Assembly: GCA_905339275.1 (NCBI GenBank)
Contig: CAJPFK010000038.1
Location: 62,001-126,000, forward strand
From: Methylophilaceae bacterium
Lineage (GTDB): Bacteria; Pseudomonadota; Gammaproteobacteria; Burkholderiales; Methylophilaceae
Length of the DNA stretch: 64,000 nucleotides
Direction: 5' to 3'
The translations under genes and the position numbers were made by a program. Below, piece by piece: positions 25,791-32,893 of the stretch (the first letter of the stretch is position 1; each line of letters begins with the position of its first letter). The notes under the pieces were generated by a model. It was not told the origin of the DNA, did not search any database, and saw only the letters and a list, made by a program, of their open reading frames with translations.

Positions 25791-25905
25791 GGTTTCACTC
25801 CAAGATTCTCAAGGAGCTGCCTTGCATCGCGCACTTGATAGGGTTTCGCCTCTTTTGCCGGGGGCGGTCTGTGGAATGCAGCGATTTGCCCATCCTTAGT
25901 TAGTT
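25787..25905 (-). pseudogene. HicA-like toxin, C-terminal remnant
   Basis: The frame DGQIAAFHRPPPAKEAKPYQV then RDARQLLENLGVKP matches the C-terminal end of one HicA branch and stops in an ATGA overlap with the hicB start. Immediately upstream the frame is closed by a stop, so the N-terminal part with the catalytic His is missing. Confidence 0.6.
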
Positions 25906-25937
25906 AAAAGGCCCCGATTAAACTGCATCCCCTATTT

Positions 25938-26255
25938 TTATTGCACTTCCGCTAGTCGTTCTACTGTATCGGGGTAACGTTCAACCAGTTTGATTAAAAC
26001 TGCCGCTTGTGCGTTAGGCTTGGCCCTTCCTTGCTCCCAGTTTTCCAGCGTCCGTGTATTGGTGCGCAAATACCGTGCAAAAACTGTACGCGACAGGTGT
26101 AACCGCTCGCGTAACGCCAGCACTTCACCAGCGCTCACTACTGGAGCCGCTTTTTCTTCTACTTCATGCGTCCGTAGGGTGATTTTTTTCTGACGTGCCT
26201 CAGAAAGGGCTTCAAATCCCTCGGAAATTTCAGTAAACAGATTACGCTTTTTCAT
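25938..26255 (-). CDS. XRE-family antitoxin (HigA/NadS-like)
   Basis: 105 residues. The N-terminal FTEISEGFEALSEARQKKITLRTH and the HTH LRERLHLSRTVFARYLRTNTRTLENWEQG are typical of antitoxins paired with RelE-like toxins. The ATG overlaps the toxin stop (ATGA). It is intact although the partner toxin carries a frameshift. Confidence 0.88.
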   Translation of the reverse strand: MKKRNLFTEISEGFEALSEARQKKITLRTHEVEEKAAPVVSAGEVLALRERLHLSRTVFARYLRTNTRTLENWEQGRAKPNAQAAVLIKLVERYPDTVERLAEVQ

Positions 26256-26589
26256 TTTCTTGCCTCCAGTTCATTTGTCAGCATTGCCTTAATTGCCTTT
26301 CTTTCTTTTGTGCTCAGATCGGCCATTTCATCCTTGTCATAGACGGTAAAAAGCCAGAACTGCCGACCACCCAACCACCAGTAATAAATTACCCGTAAGC
26401 CACCACGCTTGCCTTTTCCTCTGCGCGGATCTGCAAACCGCATCTTTCGAAGCCCGCCGGTTCCCTCAATGACATCTCCAGTTTCTGGGTTCAGCATCAT
26501 TGCCGCTTGTAGCTTGCGGAATGCATCATCATCCAGATAGTCTTTCCGGTATTTTCAAATGCCGGCATTTCAACAAAGGTTGCCTTCAT
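26252..26589 (-). pseudogene. RelE-type toxin with N-terminal frameshift
   Basis: The ATG at 26589 starts MKATFVEMPAFEN. The frame then shifts by one base near 26550, after which RKDYLDDDAFRKLQAAMMLNP and GLRKMRFADPRRGKGKRGGLR and IYYWW..RQFWLFTVY continue to the stop. A shorter frame from an internal ATG (26500) would lack the first helices. The toxin is probably inactive. A TACG...CGTA inverted repeat at 26602-26616 may be its operator. Confidence 0.7.
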
Positions 26590-26680
26590 AAAACCATATT
26601 GTACGCAAGTTACGTATAATTCTCAATATTTAATTCAACGCTGACATCAAGCAATAGGGTATGGGGTGCTAACCCCATGT

Positions 26681-26748
26681 AAACTGCCCCTTTAAAATTG
26701 GATTGGGCGTCCAACTTTTGGGGCGCAGTTCATCCGAGGGGCTTTTTT
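26681..26748 (+). terminator. Terminator-like structured region
   Basis: AACTGCCCC (26682-26690) can pair with GGGGCGCAGTT (26720-26730) or, via GCCCC, with GGGGC (26738-26742), which is followed by TTTTTT. The two pairings exclude each other, as in attenuators. ATGGGG/CCCCAT lies just upstream (26660-26677). No gene ends here on the plus strand, so a small RNA or a relic is possible. Confidence 0.4.
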
Positions 26749-26824
26749 ATTGGGGTATCCGTATTTCGTGGTTGCTGACAGTCACGAAAAACGATTTAGC
26801 CTCTCCGTGACATTTGGTTAAAAA

Positions 26825-26840
26825 GTAAAGCAAACTTTAC
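26825..26840 (+). promoter_or_regulatory. Inverted repeat, candidate operator of the XRE/AbiEii pair
   Basis: GTAAAG-CAAA-CTTTAC lies 31 bases before the ATG of the XRE gene. The position suits autorepression. Confidence 0.5.
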
Positions 26841-26871
26841 ATTTATTGGCCGATTAGCTATAGTTTGCGAC

Positions 26872-27357
26872 ATGGACATTTCTACGATTGGTGAAATTAT
26901 CAGAAAGGAGAGGACAGCATGTGGCCTGAGTCAAAAGGCCCTGGCTGAGGCCTCGCACGTGTCCAGGGTAACGATTGTTAACCTGGAGGGTGGGAAAGTT
27001 GGCGACATTGGAGCCATCAAGCTTGCCGAGATTGCAGAGAATGTCGGTTTGCCGATGTTTTCAACCGGAAAAAAAATGGATTTCGTCAAGTTGACGCTCA
27101 GCAATATCAATACGAGCTACAAGAAACCAATGTCCATTTCCGACCTGGAGAAGTTCATGCTAAGCGGAAAGATTCAGCCCGGACTTGAAGGGCAGGCGTT
27201 TCACCTGATCGACGAAACGCCGACTTCTCTTGTCACTGGCGCCGTCAAGCAACTTGCCGCAAAGAAGAAAATCAAGGCCAAACAGGTCTGGAAGAATCTT
27301 GCGCATGTTGCCAATGAGATCAAGTCACCAAATAAGTTCTGGAGTGCTATTGGCTAA
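26872..27357 (+). CDS. XRE-family HTH regulator, antitoxin of an AbiEii-type pair
   Basis: 161 residues. An N-terminal HTH (IGEIIRKERTACGLSQKALAEASHVSRVTIVNLEGG) is followed by a basic C-terminal part (PTSLVTGAVKQLAAKKKIKAKQVW) that probably contacts the partner. The following nucleotidyltransferase gene starts within its last codons, so they form a coupled pair. The function as antitoxin and repressor is inferred from the pairing. Confidence 0.82.
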   Translation: MDISTIGEIIRKERTACGLSQKALAEASHVSRVTIVNLEGGKVGDIGAIKLAEIAENVGLPMFSTGKKMDFVKLTLSNINTSYKKPMSISDLEKFMLSGKIQPGLEGQAFHLIDETPTSLVTGAVKQLAAKKKIKAKQVWKNLAHVANEIKSPNKFWSAIG

Positions 27358-28033
27358 GCCGGTTCTGACCTTCCCGGAAGGACCATGGAAAACTCTACTG
27401 GAACGCGCTTACGGACTACTCGACGCGGTAGCCTCCGATGGAATCACGCTACCGCGCTGGAGTCTGGGCGGAGGCACCGTTCTAATGTTCTACTACGCCC
27501 ACCGCAAGAGTAAGGATATCGATATATTCATCCCGGATCCGCAGTTCCTTGGTTACGTTAACCCGCGTACTGGCGGCAGGGGTGAGGATGTCACATCCGA
27601 ATACCAAGATAACGCAGAGTACGTGAAGCTGTTCCTGCCAGAAGGTGAGATCGACTTCGTTGCCTCATCAACGCTAACGGAAAATCCTCTCGATGAGTAT
27701 GAAGTGTTGGGTAGAAAAGTCCTGCTTGAAACACCTATCGAAATTGCGGCAAAGAAGTTATGGCATCGTGGAGACAGGGCAACACCGCGCGATCTTCTTG
27801 ATCTCGCGATGGTGATAGAGCATCACTACAGCGCAATCTTGGATCATCACCATGTATTCGCGAAGAATATTGAAGTCTTTACTGAACAGTGCGAATCACG
27901 CAAATTCATTATGCAGCCTGTGTTCAACGCAATTGAGAAAATAGAATTCAATCTGAGCTTCGATGAATGCTTGGAGCGCGCCAACAATCTCAAGATAGAT
28001 CTGCTCAAAAAACAACGCATTCATCGCGATTAA
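27350..28033 (+). CDS. AbiEii/AbiGii-type nucleotidyltransferase toxin
   Basis: About 227 residues from TTG 27350, chosen because GGAG lies 5 bases upstream; GTG 27344 is the alternative. The motif SLGGGTVLMFYYAHRKSKDIDIF contains the G-G-T and D-x-D of DNA polymerase beta-like toxins. IEIAAKKLWHRGDRATPRDLLDLA is the family C-terminal motif. Such proteins act in type IV-like TA or abortive infection against phage. The HTH partner overlaps by 8 bases. It appears intact. Confidence 0.85.
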   Translation: MAKPVLTFPEGPWKTLLERAYGLLDAVASDGITLPRWSLGGGTVLMFYYAHRKSKDIDIFIPDPQFLGYVNPRTGGRGEDVTSEYQDNAEYVKLFLPEGEIDFVASSTLTENPLDEYEVLGRKVLLETPIEIAAKKLWHRGDRATPRDLLDLAMVIEHHYSAILDHHHVFAKNIEVFTEQCESRKFIMQPVFNAIEKIEFNLSFDECLERANNLKIDLLKKQRIHRD

Positions 28034-28163
28034 CATTAATCGCATCTCTGTTGTTATCAACCACGGAAGTAGATATCGATATGACAAAACCATAGGCGGA
28101 TTGGTAGCAGAAATAAACCTGGCTTGCATGTTTTGTCACCAATACTCAAACTAGACACATTGG

Positions 28164-28421
28164 ATGGAATCTGAAGTGACTAATAATTTGGAAAGCTTGA
28201 TTTTAGAGAATTTGAGAGCAATTTGCGGCTCAATCGACAAGTTGCAAGAAACATGCAGCGAGACACGCTTGCGCGTCAGTTCGCTCGAATCCCATGTAGC
28301 CGGGCTAAGGCGTGATGTCGGACTGATCCATAGAGATATCGCAGGCACTCAAGTCAGAATCGACCATCTGGACAACAGGTTATCTCGAATTGAAAAACAA
28401 CTTGAACCAACAACAATATAA
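28164..28421 (+). CDS. Small coiled-coil protein of the TA island
   Basis: 85 residues, almost wholly predicted helix: LESLILENLRAICGSIDKLQE, then LESHVAGLRRDVGLIHRDIAG and RIDHLDNRLSRIEKQLE. Proteins of this design are frequent beside DUF2283/PIN/BrnT-like modules. Function is unknown. A decayed relative lies at 23751-23994. A UUCG-loop terminator follows directly. Confidence 0.75.
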   Translation: MESEVTNNLESLILENLRAICGSIDKLQETCSETRLRVSSLESHVAGLRRDVGLIHRDIAGTQVRIDHLDNRLSRIEKQLEPTTI

Positions 28422-28422
28422 A

Positions 28423-28446
28423 TAAAGCCCCTTTCGAGGGGCTTTA
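28423..28446 (+). terminator. Terminator with UUCG loop
   Basis: TAAAGCCCCT-TTCG-AGGGGCTTTA forms a 10-bp stem with a stable tetraloop right after the coiled-coil gene stop. The T-run (CTTTATTATT) is part of the stem and trailer. Confidence 0.85.
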
Positions 28447-28643
28447 TTATTGATGTCAGAATCACCCAAGGTTGCAAACAACCTGGCTATTCTTACAAAT
28501 TTAGAATTGAATTATCAATTTGTAAATTATGATACCAAGCTGACGCTGGTATATGGTGGAGAAAAAAACATGATGCGGAATGGCGTCGAGGTTCAATCCT
28601 GGTTGAACATCCAGATCGCGGAGTGATACGACAGGTGGCTACA

Positions 28644-29615
28644 TCACCGCCGCAGTATCTGCGTGTTGTTTGCGGTTTCACTGACGCGCACCGGGGCAAT
28701 TTTCGGCAGCACTTGCAGGAAGCTTTCGATATCGACTACCTGCACAATGGCCGTTACGTGCTGGCCATTGCCCTCCACTGCAACGATTGGTTTTTTGCGG
28801 TAGCGCGAAAGCGTTTCGGCAATTTCATCCATGGTCGCCTGCTGGAAGGTCACCGACCCGCTTTGAAAGCTGAATGCATCCTGCGCATTGCGTTGAACCC
28901 GGGCGGGAGTTTTTCCGGCATCGACTTCGGCCACTTCGCCGCCGCTTAGCACCAGCGGCTCATGCATAGTGTTTCCTTCGGCATCCTGCGCCTCTACCCT
29001 GACGCGCCCGTGATCGACGCTGACACGCACCAGCCGGTTCAGCCGGTTGACGGCGAAATGCGTTCCCAACACGGTGATCCGGGCATGGCCGCTGTCTATG
29101 ATGAAGGGCCGTTCAGGCTCGCCGGCAACATCGAATATGACCTCGCCTCGCTTGAGCACGGCCGTTCGTTTATTGCGGTAATAAATAATTTCGGCACTGG
29201 TATCCGCGTTAAGCGTCAGCAGGGTGCCATCGGCAAGTTGCTGGCGTTTGATTTCACCGATGCTGGTGCTGCTTGCCAGCGTATAGACCGGCTGGGCCAT
29301 CCAGACCTGGTAGCCCAGCAGGCTGCAGGTGATCGCCAGAAATATGCCGAGCACGCCACGCACAACGGTTTTGACGTATTTGTCGCCAAGTTCGGCTTTT
29401 TTAAGTTCCAACGCCTGGGCGAGTGATTGCAATCTTGAGATGGAGTCGAAATCATCCCAGGTTTCTGCAAAGGCGGCATATTCACTGGCATGGGCCGGGC
29501 TGGACATCAGCCAGGCTTCAAACCGGCCACGATCAGGGTGATCGGGCGCTGCATTCTGCATGCGTGCAAACCAGCGCGCGGCTTCTTCCCTCAGACGCTT
29601 GGAGGTCGTTGTCAT
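28644..29615 (-). CDS. fecR: FecR-family anti-sigma factor/transmembrane regulator (copy 1)
   Basis: 323 residues. The cytoplasmic N-terminal DUF4880-like part (REEAARWFARMQNAAPDHPDRGRFEAWL..SPAHASEYAAF) binds the sigma factor. A single membrane segment follows near 88-108 (GVLGIFLAITCSLLGYQVW), then the FecR domain (LADGTLLTLNADTSAEIIY ... LGTHFAVN) and a C-terminal STN-like end (FQQATMDEIAETLSRYRKKPI) that contacts a TonB receptor. It lies 26 bases after fecI1. Its expected receptor, TBDR1, is 6.4 kb away behind the TA island. Confidence 0.92.
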   Translation of the reverse strand: MTTTSKRLREEAARWFARMQNAAPDHPDRGRFEAWLMSSPAHASEYAAFAETWDDFDSISRLQSLAQALELKKAELGDKYVKTVVRGVLGIFLAITCSLLGYQVWMAQPVYTLASSTSIGEIKRQQLADGTLLTLNADTSAEIIYYRNKRTAVLKRGEVIFDVAGEPERPFIIDSGHARITVLGTHFAVNRLNRLVRVSVDHGRVRVEAQDAEGNTMHEPLVLSGGEVAEVDAGKTPARVQRNAQDAFSFQSGSVTFQQATMDEIAETLSRYRKKPIVAVEGNGQHVTAIVQVVDIESFLQVLPKIAPVRVSETANNTQILRR

Positions 29616-29641
29616 CTCGGATCTGCTTGCAAGGCAACCAA

Positions 29642-30169
29642 TTAATTCATCAGCAACTCGCGCCCGGCACGCAGGTCAACCAGTGCACGGATGATATGGC
29701 GCTCTACCATATTGAGTGAAATACCGAGGCGGGCAGCGATTTCAGTCTGGGGAAGCCCGTCGATGCGGAACAGCCAGAAAACTTCGCGGCAGCGCTGCGG
29801 CAGGCAATCGATGATGCGTTGCAGTGCTTGCAGGCGCTGCTGGAAGTCTGCTATCTGCTCGGGAGATGGTGCCAAAAACTGCTCGGGCATGGGCTCGGAA
29901 GCAGCATTTCTCTCTGAGCTCTCAATCTCGTCGGAGGCAAGCGGAACGAAACGCACCGCTTCCCTATGGGTGTTTGTCAGCACACTGCGTACGATCGTGC
30001 GCAGATAGGCATGCGGCCGCTCGATATGGTCGCGATTACGGCTCAGTGCAAATCGCAGCAGCGCGTCATGCAATACGTCGTATGCGGTGTGCACACAATG
30101 CGTGTGCCGATAGATGCCGGGAAGCAGGTCTGCATAAGCCCAGCGCAAGTCTAATCCGTACCAGATCAT
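29642..30169 (-). CDS. fecI: FecI-like ECF sigma factor (copy 1)
   Basis: About 175 residues from ATG 30169 with GGGG upstream; the longer frame to 30265 has no such site. Region 2 includes YDVLHDALLRFAL and RPHAYLRTIVRSVLTN. Region 4 is RIIDCLPQRCREVFWLFRIDGLPQTEIAARLGISLNMVERHI. Such sigma factors transcribe a receptor operon when a ligand occupies the receptor and signals through FecR. Confidence 0.9.
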   Translation of the reverse strand: MIWYGLDLRWAYADLLPGIYRHTHCVHTAYDVLHDALLRFALSRNRDHIERPHAYLRTIVRSVLTNTHREAVRFVPLASDEIESSERNAASEPMPEQFLAPSPEQIADFQQRLQALQRIIDCLPQRCREVFWLFRIDGLPQTEIAARLGISLNMVERHIIRALVDLRAGRELLMN

Positions 30170-30407
30170 GATGATTACCCCAAACAAACTGCCGTAAGGA
30201 CATCCATGATGTTTCACTGCGTGCGCACCTTGATGCGAACATTCATGGAGCTGCACTCGATCCACTTCTGATCTGCCTCAGGCTGTTATATAGCAGTCTT
30301 GGCTACAGGTAATCATGCAACAAGCATGCCTGACTGTATAAATCCCCTGAAACCCAGCACTGGCGGGCTTTTCACAAAATTCAGATATATCACTGACAGG
30401 AGAAATT

Positions 30408-30444
30408 GGTTGTTATCAACAACCAGTTGGCTGTTAACAGCCAA
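30408..30444. promoter_or_regulatory. Two tandem palindromes upstream of fecI1 / downstream of tonB
   Basis: GGTTGTTATCAACAACC (30408-30424) and TTGGCTGTTAACAGCCAA (30427-30444) stand 2 bases apart. They share words with the hairpin at 38235-38268 upstream of fecI2. They could be terminators of tonB, or protein-binding sites for fecI1. No T-run follows on either strand. Nothing else was recognised in 30170-30511. Confidence 0.55.
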
Positions 30445-30511
30445 TTGAAGAACCACAAGTATTGTTTAACGGAGAACAGGGAGCAATGCAATCGCAATGC
30501 GCGGTAACGCT

Positions 30512-31303
30512 TTATCCTTCCAGCTTGAAATCGACCGGCACGATTACGGTAAAGGATTTTTTCTTCAGATCGCCGTTGACCGGCAATGCGCTGACGGCCT
30601 TTTTCAACATCTCCAGCGCTGCGTCATCGAGCACCTTATGCCCGCTGCCCGGTTCGAGCAGGACAATCTCCACCAGCCGCCCCCGGCTGAAGCGGGCGCT
30701 GACCATGGCCATGCCCTGCCAATTGCGTCGAACTGCAATTTGCGGGTAGCTCTTGTTCCTGGACACCAGGTCGTACAGTTTCTGCCCGTAACCATCCCAG
30801 GCTTCGGTTGGGTCGGCTTCTTCGGCATGCACGCTCGATGCCTGGGACAGGCTATCGTTCGATTTCTCCGCGATGGGGCCGCCCGATCCCGCCGGTGCGC
30901 TTACCGGCGCCGAAGGCGCAGCTTCGTGCACGGGGACTGATGGCGCGGGGGTTTCCAGGACAGTCATTTCCTCCGGCGTAGGTGGCGCTTCATCACTGGC
31001 GGCGAGTACCTGCCTGGCGACCTCGCGCTGCGGCTGCACCGGCTTTTGCGGCGTCACAGGTTTGGGAATGGGCAGCGGCGGTTCAGGCTGGGGAGCAGGT
31101 TGCGAATGCGCAGAAGCAGGCTCTTCCCGCATCTGCGCCAGTTGCACCTCCACGCGGATGGGAACGGGTGCAGGGGAATATTCAAGGTGCGGTAAAACCA
31201 GTATCAATCCCGCATGCAGGGCCAATGCCAGACCCAGGGACAGCAAAAACCGCTCGGATTCCGGGGGTGGCACCTGCCCTGACGGCCAATACGACACGCC
31301 CAT
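30512..31303 (-). CDS. tonB: TonB protein
   Basis: About 263 residues from ATG 31303 (in-frame GTGs just before it). One N-terminal membrane anchor (LLSLGLALALHAGLILVLP) with the SxxxH-type His is followed by a long Pro/Glu-rich periplasmic spacer and the TonB C-terminal domain (YPQIAVRRNWQGMAMVSARFSRG ... VLDDAALEMLKKAVSALPV). It transmits the proton-motive energy of ExbB-ExbD to receptors. It is third in the exbB-exbD-tonB order. Confidence 0.93.
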   Translation of the reverse strand: MGVSYWPSGQVPPPESERFLLSLGLALALHAGLILVLPHLEYSPAPVPIRVEVQLAQMREEPASAHSQPAPQPEPPLPIPKPVTPQKPVQPQREVARQVLAASDEAPPTPEEMTVLETPAPSVPVHEAAPSAPVSAPAGSGGPIAEKSNDSLSQASSVHAEEADPTEAWDGYGQKLYDLVSRNKSYPQIAVRRNWQGMAMVSARFSRGRLVEIVLLEPGSGHKVLDDAALEMLKKAVSALPVNGDLKKKSFTVIVPVDFKLEG

Positions 31304-31328
31304 CACCACTTACCCGTTTGCTCGATAT

Positions 31329-31739
31329 TCACTTGCCCGCTTCCGGCAGCATGACGAAAGTAAACTTGCTGATGCCCGCGCGTTGCGTGGCCGCCATAAC
31401 CTTGGCAACAATGCCGTATTCGACCTTTTCATCGGCCAGGATTTCAACGGATACATCCTTATTCCCGGCGGCCTTTTTCAGTCGCTCATCCAGCTCGGAC
31501 CGGGAAAGCATGACGTCGTTGAAATAGAGGGTGCCATCCCCAGTGACACTGATGCGAGCCGACTCGAACTGGGGGATCGAAAGATCGGTTGTCGCTCTGG
31601 GGAGAGTCACGGGGACGGCATTCATCAGTAACGGCGCCGTCACGATAAAGACCGTGAGCAGCACCAGCATGACGTCCACCAGGGGCGTCACGTTGATTTC
31701 GCTCATCATGTTGTCATTACCGCCTGGGGGCATTGCCAT
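31329..31739 (-). CDS. exbD: ExbD biopolymer transport protein
   Basis: 136 residues with one transmembrane helix carrying the essential Asp (INVTPLVDVMLVLLTVFIV) and a periplasmic TolR/ExbD domain (LSRSELDERLKKAAGNKDVSVEILADEKVEYGIV). Length and motif are standard. It forms the proton channel with ExbB. Confidence 0.94.
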   Translation of the reverse strand: MAMPPGGNDNMMSEINVTPLVDVMLVLLTVFIVTAPLLMNAVPVTLPRATTDLSIPQFESARISVTGDGTLYFNDVMLSRSELDERLKKAAGNKDVSVEILADEKVEYGIVAKVMAATQRAGISKFTFVMLPEAGK

Positions 31740-31824
31740 GTTCGTTTCCTTTCAGTTCGCCGGATTTCCGGTGTTGCCTGCCATGCGCCGGCTTTCTTTC
31801 GCGTGGTTGAATCAAGGCCGGCGG

Positions 31825-32469
31825 CTAATCCCGCTTCAAGCCTGATTTGAGCACCAGATGATGAAAGGCCGATGCGAAATTTTCCATGGAGGCTGCCGAT
31901 AATCGCACCTTGCGCAGAAAGTAGTTGTAAGCCAGCACGGCGGGCACCGCAGTCGCAATGCCAATGGCAGTGGCAATGAGCGCCTCGCCGATAGGACCGG
32001 CAACGACATCCAGGCCGGCCGAACCCGCGGCAGAGATATTCTTGAGCGCGTTCATGATGCCCCACACGGTGCCGAACAAGCCGATGAAAGGCGCGGTAGA
32101 GCCGACGCTGGCCAGTATGCCAAGGCCGTTCTCCATACGCGTCTGCTCAGCATGTGACTGTTGCCTGAGGGCATGCAGCAGCATCTCGCGCTTGTCCTCA
32201 GACTTGATGGTGACAGCAAGTTGCTGCCAGGAGGCCAGTTCATCCAGCCCTGACTGGCATACCCGCGCCAGCCTGCCCTTTGCCGACCTGACAAGCCCCA
32301 GCACCTCCCGCACATGCCCTGCCTTGACGAAATCCTGCAGAAAACGATGGTCGTACCCGGCATTCCGGTAAAACGCAATAAACTTGGCAATGCCTACCGT
32401 CCAGATCAGGACGGATAACAACGCCAGAAAATAAAGCACCGCATCGACAATATCGGGGACTGCATCCAT
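31825..32469 (-). CDS. exbB: ExbB/MotA-TolQ-type proton channel protein
   Basis: 214 residues with three membrane helices. The first is near residues 10-30 (VLYFLALLSVLIWTVGIAKF), and the MotA/ExbB domain has LGILASVGSTAPFIGLFGTVWGIMNAL and AGPIGEALIATAIGIATAVPAVLAYN. All motifs look complete. It is 85 bases upstream of exbD. Confidence 0.94.
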   Translation of the reverse strand: MDAVPDIVDAVLYFLALLSVLIWTVGIAKFIAFYRNAGYDHRFLQDFVKAGHVREVLGLVRSAKGRLARVCQSGLDELASWQQLAVTIKSEDKREMLLHALRQQSHAEQTRMENGLGILASVGSTAPFIGLFGTVWGIMNALKNISAAGSAGLDVVAGPIGEALIATAIGIATAVPAVLAYNYFLRKVRLSAASMENFASAFHHLVLKSGLKRD

Positions 32470-32512
32470 AGTTGTTGTTCTCGTAAGTTAGTATGTGTGT
32501 GGTTTCGGTAAG

Positions 32513-32725
32513 CTAGTGCGTTTGTGTCGTACTCGCAGCCTGCTGCATGCGCGAAACAATCAGGTCAATCTCCCACTCCTGCAGATCACCCTCCAGCAAG
32601 CTGTGCCAGGCACTGTGCAAAGCCTCAACCACAGCCTCCGGAAGATCGGCGACATGATTCAGCGCCTCGCACGAGTAGCCCATTTTCTGAAGCATGTTGA
32701 TTGCGTTTGTCGGATCGATATACAT
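32513..32725 (-). CDS. Small hypothetical protein upstream of exbB
   Basis: About 70 residues from ATG 32725: MYIDPTNAINMLQKMGYSCEA, then DLPEAVVEALHSAWHSLLEG and EIDLIVSRMQQ. It is soluble and mostly helical, with no recognised domain. It lies 43 bases before exbB on the same strand, so it may be co-transcribed with the TonB system. The Shine-Dalgarno is weak (GGGCAG). Confidence 0.5.
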   Translation of the reverse strand: MYIDPTNAINMLQKMGYSCEALNHVADLPEAVVEALHSAWHSLLEGDLQEWEIDLIVSRMQQAASTTQTH

Positions 32726-32893
32726 GATCTGCCCAGCTCTAAAATCCAAAATTCAATTGCCCTTACCCATATGACACAAATCAAGGCCGGTTCCCTGATG
32801 TCCGTGTAACAAAATAATTACAATTTTTTCTGTCAGACCATTTTCCTCATCCATCCCCTCCCCTCAGAGGGGGAAGGAATGTGGTGCGCGGCA

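Noticed and set aside
22392..28446. Integron-like cassette array
   Set aside because: Many small same-strand genes, but no integrase and no attC-type core sites that I could pair.
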